From Rhodoblastus sp963736175 (lineage in GTDB: Bacteria > Pseudomonadota > Alphaproteobacteria > Rhizobiales > Beijerinckiaceae): a DNA stretch of 64,000 nt. This document shows positions 1-8,924 of the stretch, piece by piece (position 1 is the stretch's first letter; each line of letters opens with the position of its first letter). The stretch is from the NCBI GenBank assembly GCA_963736175.1, contig CAVTNU010000014.1, forward strand, positions 1-64,000, in the 5' to 3' direction. The notes under the pieces are model-generated. The model did not search any database, was not told the origin of the DNA, and saw nothing but the letters and a program-made list of their open reading frames with translations. Made by a program: the position numbers and the translations under genes.

Positions 1-49
1 AACGATCGAGTGGGAATAGGCGGAGTAGGCCGTTTAACGGGAGATCGCC

Positions 50-1027
50 ATGTTCTTGCACGGCCTGTTTCAATTCCTGCTTTGGCCTCTGGCGCTGCTT
101 GGCGCGATCACCCTGATTCTCGGCCTCATGCTGGCGAGCCCGCTGCGTTCGCCGCCGCCGCTTGAATTGATCTCGACCGGCGCGCGCGCCATCAGCGTCG
201 AAAACATGCCCGAACGCAGCCGTTTTCAGGGGCGCGACGGCACCTGGCTGGCCTATCGGCTCTATCCGGCGCGCAATGGCGGCAAGGATCGCCTCGTCGT
301 TCTGGCGCACGGCTCCTCCGCCGCATCGGAAGAAATGAACGCCGCGGCGCATGCGCTGGCCGATTCCGGCGTCAACGCCGTCGCCATCGACGCGCGCGGC
401 CACGGCGCGTCCGGCATGCGCGGCGACATTGCCTTTATCGGTCAGACCGACGGGGACATGGAAGACCTTGTCGCCGAACTGCGCAAAACCTTTCCGCAAG
501 CCAAACTGACGCTGGCCGGACACTCCTCCGGCGGCGGCTTCGCCCTGCGGATCGCCTCGGGCAGGGCCGGCGGCTTGTTCGAGCGCTTCATTCTGCTCGC
601 GCCCTATCTCGGCTTTGACGCGCCGACGACCCGCCCTTCAGAAGGCGGCGCCTATTGGGCGCAGGTTGATATTCCGCGCATTCTCGCCATCCTTATCCTG
701 CGCAGCGCCGGCATCGACTGGGCGCAATCCTTGCCGGTCATCGCCTTCGCCAATCAGCCGGGAATCAAGACGCTGACGTCGCGCTACAGCTATCGGCTGC
801 TCGCCGATTACGGGCCGCCGCGCGACATGCGCGCGGCTTTCGTTAAACTCGCCGGAAAAGTCGAAGTCATCGCCGGCGAACAGGATCAGTTGATGGACGC
901 GCAGGCCTATAAAACCCTGCTCGAACCGCTCGGCGTCAGCGTAACGCTGACGCCCGGCGTCGATCATATGGGCGTCGTCTACCGTCCCGAGGCGTTGGCG
1001 GCGTTGGTCGCCGCCGTCAAACGGTGA
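50..1027 (+). CDS. Membrane-anchored alpha/beta hydrolase (serine hydrolase)
   Basis: A 325-residue protein with a hydrophobic N-terminal segment (about residues 8-30) that probably anchors it in the inner membrane, followed by an alpha/beta-hydrolase fold. The oxyanion-loop motif HGSS is at residues 87-90. The nucleophile elbow GHSSG at 157-161 makes Ser159 the likely nucleophile. The acid is Asp279 or Asp283 in the AGEQDQLMD stretch, and His306 in GVDHMG completes the triad. The layout resembles the monoacylglycerol lipase/S33 group, but the substrate cannot be read from the sequence. It stands alone, and the next gene is on the other strand. Confidence 0.85.
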   Translation: MFLHGLFQFLLWPLALLGAITLILGLMLASPLRSPPPLELISTGARAISVENMPERSRFQGRDGTWLAYRLYPARNGGKDRLVVLAHGSSAASEEMNAAAHALADSGVNAVAIDARGHGASGMRGDIAFIGQTDGDMEDLVAELRKTFPQAKLTLAGHSSGGGFALRIASGRAGGLFERFILLAPYLGFDAPTTRPSEGGAYWAQVDIPRILAILILRSAGIDWAQSLPVIAFANQPGIKTLTSRYSYRLLADYGPPRDMRAAFVKLAGKVEVIAGEQDQLMDAQAYKTLLEPLGVSVTLTPGVDHMGVVYRPEALAALVAAVKR

Positions 1028-1070
1028 CGGGCGAGGCCCTATCAAGGCTCTATGTTTGATTTCAGGGCGA

Positions 1071-1110
1071 GAAAAGAAAGCGCCCGCCGGGGGGAGGAAC
1101 CGGCGGGCGC
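1071..1110 (-). terminator. Rho-independent terminator for the DUF1127 gene
   Basis: An 11-bp perfect inverted repeat (1080-1090 with 1100-1110, arms GCGCCCGCCGG/CCGGCGGGCGC, 9-nt loop). Read on the minus strand it is followed by TTTCTTTTC, so it should terminate the minus-strand gene that ends at 1148. No U-tract follows on the plus strand. Confidence 0.75.
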
Positions 1111-1147
1111 ATCTACGGAAAGGGGCATACCGCCGCACCCGTCCGCG

Positions 1148-1423
1148 CTAGAGAACCTCACTCGCCGTCGCCAAGAAAGCGACTTTGACGATTTGCGACT
1201 TCGACAGTCCCAAATCCGTCAGCTCCTGCTCGCTCAGCCGCGCCAATTCGAAAATGGCGCGCATACAGCGCGACAGCGCCGACACTCGGCGAAAAATCCA
1301 GGCCATAAAATTCGTCTGAACAATCTGACGACGCGTTGACGCCGTCTGATGTGTCGCAATATGCCGCAGCCAACCCATTTTCGAAAGAAGATTGTTCACA
1401 AGGCTACTATGCGCAAGGAGCAT
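1148..1423 (-). CDS. DUF1127 (YjiS-like) small protein
   Basis: The C-terminal half carries the DUF1127 signature: an aromatic/basic helix, then RLSEQELTDLGLSKSQI. DUF1127 proteins are small (about 45-90 residues) and common in Hyphomicrobiales; some have been linked to RNA or phosphate/carbon responses, but this one has no assigned role. The start is uncertain: ATGs at 1423, 1378 and 1306 are all in frame and none has a convincing ribosome-binding site. The longest sensible form (91 residues) is given. A strong terminator follows at 1071-1110, so the gene is probably monocistronic. Confidence 0.65.
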   Translation of the reverse strand: MLLAHSSLVNNLLSKMGWLRHIATHQTASTRRQIVQTNFMAWIFRRVSALSRCMRAIFELARLSEQELTDLGLSKSQIVKVAFLATASEVL

Positions 1424-1569
1424 AGCGTGGCGGCGGCGGCTAAAGGCGTTCCGGCGATTTTGACAAAAAAATGAATGTTTATCAGCAATAATGCAAAAAC
1501 TTTCATCCGCGCCGCTTAAATGGGATGCATTATTTGCAATGCTACGACACGAAAAAGCACCGCTGCGCG

Positions 1570-4500
1570 TCATTGCGGGCGCGGCCGTCGCGCCAGAATC
1601 TCACGCAAAAATTTGCCGGTATGGGAGTTTTCCGCGCGCGAGATCACTTCCGGCGGACCTTGCGCGACGATCCTGCCGCCGCCATCGCCGCCTTCGGGGC
1701 CAAGGTCGATCACCCAGTCGGCGGTTTTCACCACCTCGAGATTATGCTCGATCACGACGACGCTGTTGCCCTGATCGACCAGTTCCTGCAGCACTTCGAG
1801 AAGCTTCTTCACGTCGTGGAAATGCAGGCCGGTGGTCGGCTCGTCGAGAATATAGAGCGTGCGGCCGGTCGAGCGGCGCGACAATTCCTTCGACAATTTG
1901 ACGCGCTGCGCCTCGCCGCCCGACAAAGTGGTGGCCTGCTGGCCGACATGCACATAGCCGAGGCCGACACGCGCCAGCGTCTCCATCTTCTCGCGTATCG
2001 AGGGCACAGCCTTGAACAGGGCGGCGGCTTCCTCCACCGTCATGTCGAGAATTTCAGCGATCGATTTGTCGCGGTATTTCACTTCCAGGGTTTCTCGGTC
2101 GTAGCGTTTGCCCTTGCACACGTCGCAGGTGACGTAGACGTCCGGCAGAAAGTGCATTTCGATCTTGATGACGCCGTCGCCCTGGCAGGCTTCGCACCGT
2201 CCGCCCTTGACATTGAAGGAAAATCGTCCGGCGCTGTAGCCGCGCGCCTTGGCTTCTGGCAGGCCGGCGAACCACTCGCGAATAGGCGTGAAGGCGCCCA
2301 CATAGGTCGCCGGGTTGGAGCGCGGCGTGCGTCCGATCGGCGATTGGTCGATGTCGATAACCTTGTCGATATGCTCGAGTCCCAACAGCGTATCGAACGG
2401 CGCGGGATGTTCCAGCGCGCCGCTGAGACGGCGGGCCACCGCCTTGTAGAGCGTGTCGACGATCAATGTGGATTTGCCGCCGCCCGACACGCCGGTGACG
2501 CAGGTGAACAGGCCGAGCGGGATCTCGGCCACGACGTTCTGAAGGTTGTTGCCGCGCGCGCCGACGAGTTTGAGTTTGCGCCCCGGGTCGGGCTTGCGGC
2601 GTTTTCTCGGCGCCGCGACCTCTCTGACGCCGGTCAGATAGGCGCCGGTGAGCGAGCGCGGATCGGCCATGATCTGCGCCGGCGTTCCCTGCGAAACGAT
2701 TTCGCCGCCGTGAATGCCCGCGCCCGGTCCCACGTCGACGACATAATCGGCGGCCAGAATGGCGTCTTCATCATGTTCGACGACAATCACCGTATTGCCG
2801 AGATCGCGCAGACGGCGCAGCGTCTCCAGCAGACGCGCGTTGTCGCGCTGATGCAGGCCGATCGAGGGCTCGTCGAGCACATAAAGCACGCCCGTGAGGC
2901 CGGAGCCGATCTGCGACGCCAGACGGATGCGCTGGCTTTCCCCGCCCGACAACGTGCCCGAACCGCGCGACAACGTCAGATAGTCGAGACCGACGTCGAT
3001 GAGGAAATTCAGCCGGTCGATGATTTCCTTGAGGATTCGCCCGGCGATTTCGTTTCTCTTTGCGTCGAGCTTGCTCGGCAGCGCCTTGAACCACTCGCCC
3101 GCCGCGCGTACGGAAAGCTCGGAAATCTCGCCGATGTGGCGATGATCGATCTTCACCGCCAAAGCTTCCGGCTTGAGGCGAAAACCTTTGCAGGACGCGC
3201 AAGGCGTCGCCGTCATATAGCGGGAGATTTCCTCGCGCGCCCATTCGCTTTCGGTTTCGATATAGCGGCGCTCGAGATTGCGCACCACGCCCTCGAACGG
3301 CTTCTTGACCTCGTAGGCGCGCAGACCATCGGCGTAGGAAAAGCGGATATCCTCCTCGCCGGAGCCATACAGGATGGCCTCCTGCGTCTGTCGCGGCAGG
3401 TTGTCCCAGCGTTGGTCGAGGCGAAATTTGTAATGTTTGCCGAGCGCCTCGAGCGTCTGCGCGTAATAGGGCGACGTCGACTTCGCCCATGGCGCGACGG
3501 CGCCCTTGCGCAACGTCAACGTTGAATCCGGCACGATGAGATCGGCGTCGATCTTTTGTTCCGACCCTAATCCCGAGCATTGCGGGCAGGCGCCGAAAGG
3601 ATTGTTGAAGGAAAACAGCCGCGGTTCGATTTCCGGAATTGAAAAGCCGGAAACCGGACAGGCGAATTGCGAGGAAAAGACGATGCGCGCCGAGTCCCCG
3701 CCTTCGCCAGTCGGCGCTTCAGCCGGATCGGCGTATTCGACGATCGCGAGGCCGCCGGTCAGCTCCAACGCCGTTTCGAAACTTTCAGCCAGACGCGCGC
3801 CGATATCGGAACGCACGACGATGCGGTCGACCACCACGTCGATATCGTGTTTGAATTTCTTGTCGAGCGCGGGCGCGTCGGCGATGTCGTAGAATTGTCC
3901 GTCGATTTTCAGCCGCTGGAAGCCGCGTTTCATGTAATCGGCGATTTCCTTGCGATATTCGCCCTTGCGGCCGCGCACGACGGGCGCCAGCAGATAGAGT
4001 TTGAGGCGCTCGGGCAGGGCGAGCACGCGATCGACCATCTGGCTGACCGTCTGGCTTTCGATCGGCAGTCCGGTAGCGGGCGAATAAGGAATGCCGACCC
4101 GCGCCCATAACAGACGCATGTAATCGTGTATTTCCGTCACCGTGCCGACGGTCGAACGAGGATTTTTCGACGTGGTCTTCTGCTCGATGGAAATCGCCGG
4201 TGACAAGCCCTCGATGTGATCGACATCCGGCTTTTGCATCATTTCCAGAAACTGGCGCGCATAAGCCGACAGGCTCTCGACATAGCGGCGCTGGCCTTCG
4301 GCATAGATCGTGTCGAACGCGAGAGAGGATTTGCCCGAACCGGATAGGCCCGTGAAGACCACAAGCTTGTCGCGCGGAATGGTCAGATCGACGTTCTTGA
4401 GATTGTGTTCGCGCGCGCCGCGCACGGCGATCACTTTGCCCTTAAGCGCGTCAGGCGTATCTGAACCGGGTGAAACGGCAAAAAGATCGTCGAGCTTTTT

Positions 4501-4590
4501 GACGGCCGCCTTGGCGCGTGGCGTGTTGGATGAGGCGTTTTTCGCCGGCGTTTTCGGCTTGATCGACGCTGTTGACGGCTTGCGGGTCAT
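1570..4590 (-). CDS. uvrA: Excinuclease ABC subunit A
   Basis: Damage-recognition ATPase of nucleotide excision repair, working with UvrB in the cytoplasm. At 1006 residues it is slightly longer than the usual 940-970 because of a Lys/Ala-rich N-terminal tail of about 48 residues. Visible motifs are the first Walker A GLSGSGKSS (81-89), the zinc-finger pair around CPQCSGLG, the ABC signature LSGGESQRIRLA, the second Walker A GVSGGGKST, a second CxxC pair (CEACQGDG and CDVCKGKRY) and a second signature LSGGEAQRVKL. It is transcribed away from ssb. The shared upstream region has a perfect SOS box (4772-4786), so LexA control is very likely. Confidence 0.98.
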   Translation of the reverse strand: MTRKPSTASIKPKTPAKNASSNTPRAKAAVKKLDDLFAVSPGSDTPDALKGKVIAVRGAREHNLKNVDLTIPRDKLVVFTGLSGSGKSSLAFDTIYAEGQRRYVESLSAYARQFLEMMQKPDVDHIEGLSPAISIEQKTTSKNPRSTVGTVTEIHDYMRLLWARVGIPYSPATGLPIESQTVSQMVDRVLALPERLKLYLLAPVVRGRKGEYRKEIADYMKRGFQRLKIDGQFYDIADAPALDKKFKHDIDVVVDRIVVRSDIGARLAESFETALELTGGLAIVEYADPAEAPTGEGGDSARIVFSSQFACPVSGFSIPEIEPRLFSFNNPFGACPQCSGLGSEQKIDADLIVPDSTLTLRKGAVAPWAKSTSPYYAQTLEALGKHYKFRLDQRWDNLPRQTQEAILYGSGEEDIRFSYADGLRAYEVKKPFEGVVRNLERRYIETESEWAREEISRYMTATPCASCKGFRLKPEALAVKIDHRHIGEISELSVRAAGEWFKALPSKLDAKRNEIAGRILKEIIDRLNFLIDVGLDYLTLSRGSGTLSGGESQRIRLASQIGSGLTGVLYVLDEPSIGLHQRDNARLLETLRRLRDLGNTVIVVEHDEDAILAADYVVDVGPGAGIHGGEIVSQGTPAQIMADPRSLTGAYLTGVREVAAPRKRRKPDPGRKLKLVGARGNNLQNVVAEIPLGLFTCVTGVSGGGKSTLIVDTLYKAVARRLSGALEHPAPFDTLLGLEHIDKVIDIDQSPIGRTPRSNPATYVGAFTPIREWFAGLPEAKARGYSAGRFSFNVKGGRCEACQGDGVIKIEMHFLPDVYVTCDVCKGKRYDRETLEVKYRDKSIAEILDMTVEEAAALFKAVPSIREKMETLARVGLGYVHVGQQATTLSGGEAQRVKLSKELSRRSTGRTLYILDEPTTGLHFHDVKKLLEVLQELVDQGNSVVVIEHNLEVVKTADWVIDLGPEGGDGGGRIVAQGPPEVISRAENSHTGKFLREILARRPRPQ

Positions 4591-4965
4591 GATCTCATTT
4601 CAAAGGGAGCGCGAAGGCGTGTCGCGTTGGAGGGAGCAGCGGCGCAATCGCCGCGGTAACATCGGCCGATCGAGTCCAACTTAGGGCGCGCGCAAGCAAT
4701 CGAGAAGACCGGCGTGAAAATTTCAGAGTCCGATGAAGCCGCGCGCTTGCCGCCCGCGAATCTACATGCTAGAACAAACGTAGAACGTAAGGCGGAACAA
4801 ACGCAAGCTTTTGTGGACAAGCCGCGAAGGCGCGCGCCTTCGCGCCGCAGGGCGGTTAGTGTGGCGCGGAGAATTCAGTCGACGGCGCGAAACGTGGCGG
4901 CGGAAACCTGAAGAACACTGTGCGCATCGCGTTCAGCCGAAAACAAGCGTATCGAGGAGAGCCTG
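4591..4965. other. Divergent uvrA/ssb promoter region
   Basis: This 375-bp gene-free stretch carries both promoters. It holds the SOS box at 4772-4786 and an extra GAAC at 4795-4798 one base out of register. A DnaA-box-like sequence (TGTGGACAA near 4813) differs from consensus by one base and is probably chance. I see no small gene in it. Confidence 0.6.
4772..4786. promoter_or_regulatory. SOS (LexA) box of the alphaproteobacterial type
   Basis: The sequence GAACAAACGTAGAAC is a perfect direct repeat GAAC-N7-GAAC, the LexA recognition pattern established for alphaproteobacteria. It lies between the uvrA start (4590, minus) and the ssb start (4966, plus), about 180 bp from each, so it could control either or both. 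uvrA is a classic LexA target. Confidence 0.85.
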
Positions 4966-5469
4966 ATGTCGGGCAGCGTCAATAAAGTCATTCTCATCGG
5001 CAATCTTGGCCGCGATCCGGAAGTGCGCCGGATGAATTCGGGCGACAGCGTCGTTTCCTTTTCGCTCGCCACCACGGAAAGCTGGCGCGACAAGGCCACC
5101 GGCGAGCGCAAGGACCGCACCGAGTGGCATAATATTGTGATTTTCAACGAAAATATTGGTCGGATCGCCGAGCAGTTCTGCAAGAAAGGCTCGAAGATCT
5201 ATCTCGAAGGCCAGCTGCAGACCCGCGAATTTACCGACAAGGAAGGCAATCAGCGCAAAACGACCGAAGTCGTGCTGCAACGCTTCCGCGGCGAACTGAC
5301 TTTGCTCGACAGCCGCGGTCGCGGCGGCGAACAGAGCGAAGGCGGCTACAGCGCTTCGGGCGGCGGTTTCGGCCGTCAGTCGCCGATTGAGCGCAGCCCG
5401 GCCGAAAACGGCCGGCCTGCCGGCGGCGGCCGCCCCGCCAATACGCTCGACGACGACATTCCGTTCTAG
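4966..5469 (+). CDS. ssb: Single-stranded DNA-binding protein
   Basis: A 167-residue SSB. The OB fold occupies roughly residues 1-110, starting SVNKVILIGNLGRDPE. A Gly/Arg-rich linker follows and the acidic tip DDDIPF at the C-terminus recruits partner proteins. It coats ssDNA during replication, recombination and repair. The ATG at 4966 is preceded by GGAGAG at good spacing. It diverges from uvrA across a region with an SOS box. The hairpin at 5552-5581 lies downstream. Confidence 0.97.
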   Translation: MSGSVNKVILIGNLGRDPEVRRMNSGDSVVSFSLATTESWRDKATGERKDRTEWHNIVIFNENIGRIAEQFCKKGSKIYLEGQLQTREFTDKEGNQRKTTEVVLQRFRGELTLLDSRGRGGEQSEGGYSASGGGFGRQSPIERSPAENGRPAGGGRPANTLDDDIPF

Positions 5470-5781
5470 GACCTGTGGACACTTCCAGGCCGCAAGACGC
5501 GTCGCCGGAATCAAAACGCCGCCGCCGATTGCTCATTTCGCTGAACGATCTCGCCCAAAAAGTCTCAAAGCTTTTTGGGCGTCATATTAACTAACTGTTT
5601 TAACAAGAAAGTCTTTCGCGGGCGGGAAAGCGAGCTTCAAGCAAGCTTGAAAGGCTCTGCTTTATCTCGACGTCGCGCCGATTCTGTTCAAATTTCGGCA
5701 ATTAGCAAGTTCGTGTGCGCGGACGCGTCTCAAGGCGAAACGCCGATGCTGGCGGCGGCTTTGATTGTGAAGGAGGCGGAC
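5470..5781. other. Intergenic region with a palindromic repeat
   Basis: A 312-bp stretch after ssb. It contains the inverted repeat described at 5545-5587 and otherwise no supported gene. An open frame runs upstream of the glycosyltransferase start, but it lacks a ribosome-binding site and family similarity, so it is treated as non-coding. Confidence 0.5.
5545..5587. repeat. Palindromic intergenic repeat, copy 1 (also possible ssb terminator)
   Basis: An 11-bp perfect stem, CGCCCAAAAAG (5552-5562) with CTTTTTGGGCG (5571-5581), and an 8-nt loop. The core GATC..G.CCAAAAAGTCTC...GCTTTT.GG recurs at 16056-16090, so it looks like a dispersed palindromic element. Its position after ssb suggests it could also stop transcription. 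Confidence 0.55.
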
Positions 5782-6564
5782 ATGAAACCGGCGAAGCCCC
5801 ATATTTTCGTGGCCACCCCTTGTTTTGGCGGGATGGTGAGCCAGCGTTACATGATTTCGACTTACGCCCTGATGCAGCAGGGCGGCGCCAACGGCCTTAA
5901 AATCTCTCTCGACATGCTCGGCTATGAATCGCTGATCACCCGGGGACGCAACACTTTGGTCAGCCGTTTCCTCGATATGGCGGACGCCACCCATCTGCTG
6001 TTCATCGACGCCGATATCGGCTTTGAGGCGGCGCAGGCTTTTCGCATGCTGAATTTCAACAGGGACGTCGTCGCCGGCTCCTATCCGCTGAAGCTGCTCG
6101 ACTGGCAAAGCGGCCTTAATCGCGCGCTGTCCGGGGAGCCGTTGGAGAGCGCGCCGTTGCGCTATGTTGGAACGCCTTGCGAAGGCGCGCAGGCCGAAAG
6201 CCGCGACGGATTTGTCTCCGCCGCCTACGCCGGCACCGGCTTCATGATGATCAAGCGTCAGGTGATCCTGCAGATGATCGAGGCCTATCCGCACTTGCGT
6301 TATACGGCGGCGCAAAACTCCGCGAACCCGAGCCTCAGTCCGCATCAGTACGCCTTGTTCGACTGCATGATCGAACCGGAAACGGGAACCTATCTCAGCG
6401 AGGATTACACATTCTGCCGACGCTGGCGCGACATCGGCGGCAAGATCTGGCTCGATACGCAGGGCTCGTTGATTCATGTCGGCGCGCATGAATTCGTCGG
6501 CGAACCGGCGCGCCGTCATGTCTGCCTGACACAGGAACCGGCGCAATTGGCGCGTGCGGCCTGA
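5782..6564 (+). CDS. GT-A fold glycosyltransferase-like protein
   Basis: A 260-residue protein. The start at 5782 is chosen because AAGGAGG sits 5 nt upstream at 5770-5776; an open frame continues further upstream without a signal. It has a nucleotide-sugar transferase layout: a DAD metal-binding motif at 76-78 in LLFIDADIGF, an acidic SED at 206-208 as the likely base region, and a histidine (232) near the C-terminus that may complete metal binding. There is no membrane segment. Donor and acceptor are unknown, and no polysaccharide or LPS gene lies beside it to suggest a pathway. Confidence 0.7.
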   Translation: MKPAKPHIFVATPCFGGMVSQRYMISTYALMQQGGANGLKISLDMLGYESLITRGRNTLVSRFLDMADATHLLFIDADIGFEAAQAFRMLNFNRDVVAGSYPLKLLDWQSGLNRALSGEPLESAPLRYVGTPCEGAQAESRDGFVSAAYAGTGFMMIKRQVILQMIEAYPHLRYTAAQNSANPSLSPHQYALFDCMIEPETGTYLSEDYTFCRRWRDIGGKIWLDTQGSLIHVGAHEFVGEPARRHVCLTQEPAQLARAA

Positions 6565-6630
6565 AATGACGTTTCTCATTGCGTCGTTCCTCGCGGTGCG
6601 TCGGCAGGGGAAAAGGCGCGCCAAAAAGCG

Positions 6631-6670
6631 ATGGCCCCGCGCGCTGTTCAGCGGCGGGGCCAATTCTTTC
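6631..6670 (+). terminator. Possible terminator after the glycosyltransferase
   Basis: TGGCCCCGC (6632-6640) pairs with GCGGGGCCA (6654-6662). The loop carries an extra 4-bp stem (CGCT/AGCG), giving a 13-bp hairpin with one bulge. The following ATTCTTTCG is only weakly T-rich, so efficiency is uncertain. Confidence 0.5.
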
Positions 6671-7218
6671 GCTTATTGCGAAAGGTTCCGATGTACGGAT
6701 CAGATAAGGCGGATAAATCCGCGTGATATAGGTCTAGTGACGTCGTTTTGCCGGCGCGCCGGAAGAGAAGAAACGACCAATTTATCCGACCAGCTTCTCC
6801 TCAATCCGGCAGTCTCGCGCCGTTGTCGCGTTGAAAACGCGACGGGTTGAAGTGGGGTGGCGTCATGCTCCTCGCTTGCTGGACGAAACAGGACATTCAT
6901 CGGTCAAGCCGCAGCCTACCCAAAGTATGTCTGAGTTTCAGAACCAGTTTTTTTAAATAGTGTCCGACTAGGAAGCGCCCCAAAGCGTGACCTGTTCGGT
7001 CTGCCGCGAAGTCTCGCACGTTGCCCGCCATCATGGTTCAGAGCCCGATGGCGTCGTCCTTGGTCTAAAAGCGGCTCGGCACGTCTTTTGATCAAGGCTG
7101 CAACGTTGAAATCATTCGCCCGTTTGGACGTTTCGTCAATAGACAAAACGTCGCAATCAACAGGCTGAACAATAGAGCGAAATTTGTGGCTAACAACCGC
7201 TTAACCGGCGTGGCGCGA
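6664..7218. other. Gene-poor intergenic stretch with two further hairpins
   Basis: About 550 bp between the glycosyltransferase and the EcsC-like gene with no protein I can support. It contains two clean stem-loops: CTTTCGC/GCGAAAG (6666-6672 with 6678-6684) and GTCGCGTT/AACGCGAC (6825-6832 with 6836-6843). Short open frames on both strands match no family I recognise. It could hold a small RNA or decayed sequence. Confidence 0.4.
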
Positions 7219-8058
7219 TCAGGCGTCGGGCGCGCGTATTTCGTCGGGCGTCTTCGCCTGGGCGATACGTTGGTATTCGGCTTGAACGAGCTCCCCGCCA
7301 TATTTGCGTTCGAGCCGGCGCACGGTGAAATGACCCTTCGCCATCGATTGAAAATGGTCGGTGAAAGCGAAATTGATCGCCGCGCCGCCAATGGCGCCCA
7401 CCGCCGGAACAGCTTGGGCGACAAATTTTTGCGACACCACCGCGCCGAACCGTGAAGCCACCTGGCTCATGAACTTGACCAGAATGGGCGCGGCTTCATC
7501 GGCGACGCCGCGCGCGGCGATATAGCGGGCCGCTTCCGAAACCGTCTTGGCGAGCAGCGCCCGCACGGCGAAATAGCCGCCTTCGGTCAGCTCCGCGTCA
7601 TTGGCGCGTCCGTCGAGCGCAAAGACCTCCAGACAGGCGAGGGCGGCTTCCGGGTCCGCGAGGTTTTCGCCTTCGCCGCGAGCGATATCGGCGATCGCGC
7701 GCAGCATGATCGTTGTCGAAATCGGCAGTTCGATCGGCAGGCTGGAAAATCCGAAAAGGCCGCCCGCCGCGCCCGAGGCGGCCGCCAGAGCCTTGTGCAG
7801 CCGGATGCTGTCGCCTCGCGGATTCTTCGAAAGGCTGGCGAGGGCGACGCGCATCGCCGCGCGTATGGCGACATCGGCCGCGGCGGCCGCCGTCTTGGCG
7901 ATGCGCTCGGGCACGAGCGCGCGGGCCGCGCCCAACCGCCTGCCCAAGGCGTTTGAGGCGCGCACGGCGAGGCTTGTGCGCTCCAGGCGGCGCACGGCGT
8001 CGGCGAGCGCGGCGTGATCGGCGCCGGACATGCGGGTTGAGGCGTCGTCAATCGTCAT
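7219..8058 (-). CDS. EcsC family protein
   Basis: About 279 residues from the ATG at 8058; a TTG start at 8115 would add 19 residues. The Ala-rich helical body and segments such as GAAGGLFGFSSLPIELPIST and AVPAVGAIGGAAINFAFTDHF match the EcsC family. In Bacillus EcsC is linked to an ABC exporter, but most proteobacterial members are uncharacterised and found without EcsA/B, as here. Likely peripheral or membrane-associated. It lies downstream of the aat group on the same strand. Confidence 0.75.
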   Translation of the reverse strand: MTIDDASTRMSGADHAALADAVRRLERTSLAVRASNALGRRLGAARALVPERIAKTAAAAADVAIRAAMRVALASLSKNPRGDSIRLHKALAAASGAAGGLFGFSSLPIELPISTTIMLRAIADIARGEGENLADPEAALACLEVFALDGRANDAELTEGGYFAVRALLAKTVSEAARYIAARGVADEAAPILVKFMSQVASRFGAVVSQKFVAQAVPAVGAIGGAAINFAFTDHFQSMAKGHFTVRRLERKYGGELVQAEYQRIAQAKTPDEIRAPDA

Positions 8059-8145
8059 GGAATCGCTCGCTGCAATGGACGGCTTAGACTTGAGCGGGAG
8101 CGGCGGCGAATTCAAGGCGCGCCGCGTCGAAAACGAAGAGCGCGA

Positions 8146-8818
8146 TCATCTTTGCGCCTCCAACAGCGCGTCGGCGCCTGAACGAGCGCCCTTGGCGTCC
8201 CAGGCGAAAAAATCGCCGTCGCGCGTCAAGGCTTGCGCCAATTGCCCCTGATAGGCTTTGCGGCTGATCTCAATTGCGCCCAGAACTCTCAAGGTGCGGC
8301 GTCAGGAACTGCGCGTCGAGCAGGGTGAATCCGCCAAAACGCAGGCGCGCGACGAGATGCGCCAATGCGACCTTCGACGCGTCGGCGGCGAGGCTGAACA
8401 TGCTTTCGCCGAAAAAGGCCGCCTTCAGGCTCACGCCATAAAGGCCGCCAACGAGGTCGCCATCGGCGTAAGCCTCGATCGAATGCACATGGCCGAGCGC
8501 GAAAAGCTCGCCGTAAAGCCTTCTGATTTCCGCGTTGATCCAGGTTTTTTGCCGCCCCGGCGCATTGGCGCAGCCGTCCAGCACGCCGTCGAAATCCCTG
8601 TCGGCGCTGATCGTGAATTTGTCGGACTTGATGACCTTGGCCAAACTTCTCGATATGTGCAGCCGGTCGAGCGGGAACACGCCGCGCTCCTTCGGGTCGA
8701 CCCAGAACAACCGTTTGTCCTCGGCGCTTTCCGCCATCGGAAACAAGCCGGAGGCGTAGGCGCGCAGCAGGAGCTGCGGTGTCAGGGTCTGGCTCTTCGC
8801 GCCTTTTGAGAAATCCAT
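8146..8818 (-). CDS. aat: Leucyl/phenylalanyl-tRNA--protein transferase, broken by a 1-bp frameshift
   Basis: Adds Leu or Phe from charged tRNA to N-terminal Arg/Lys of proteins, marking them for ClpS/ClpAP (N-end rule). The first frame (8818 to about 8281) carries typical Aat sequence, including LLLRAYASGLFPMAE, FWVDPKERGVFPL and LLDAQFLTPHL, then ends early at 8270. The missing C-terminus continues in the next frame (GAIEISRKAYQGQLAQAL, then FFAWDAKGARSGADALLEA) to a stop at 8146. One extra base in the CCC run at 8279-8281 explains the break. Repaired length is about 223 residues, normal for the family. Sequencing error or a recent null mutation are both possible. Confidence 0.88.
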
Positions 8819-8924
8819 AGCCGCGCCGTTTCGTTGCCTGTCGGTGGGTTGCGCGCCACGCCTGAAGATTGCCGCCTTGAGGAGGCGCAGGCAAGCGAAC
8901 CTTCCGTTTCCCCCGGGAAATGCT

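Noticed and set aside
1525..3525. 666-residue open frame antisense to uvrA
   Set aside because: GC-rich antisense shadow of uvrA; no family similarity and no ribosome-binding site.
4813..4821. TGTGGACAA near the uvrA-ssb promoter as a DnaA box
   Set aside because: One mismatch from consensus, single copy, no replication gene context.
6916..7146. 76-residue minus-strand frame considered as a transposase remnant
   Set aside because: No DDE motif or inverted repeats found; no family recognised.
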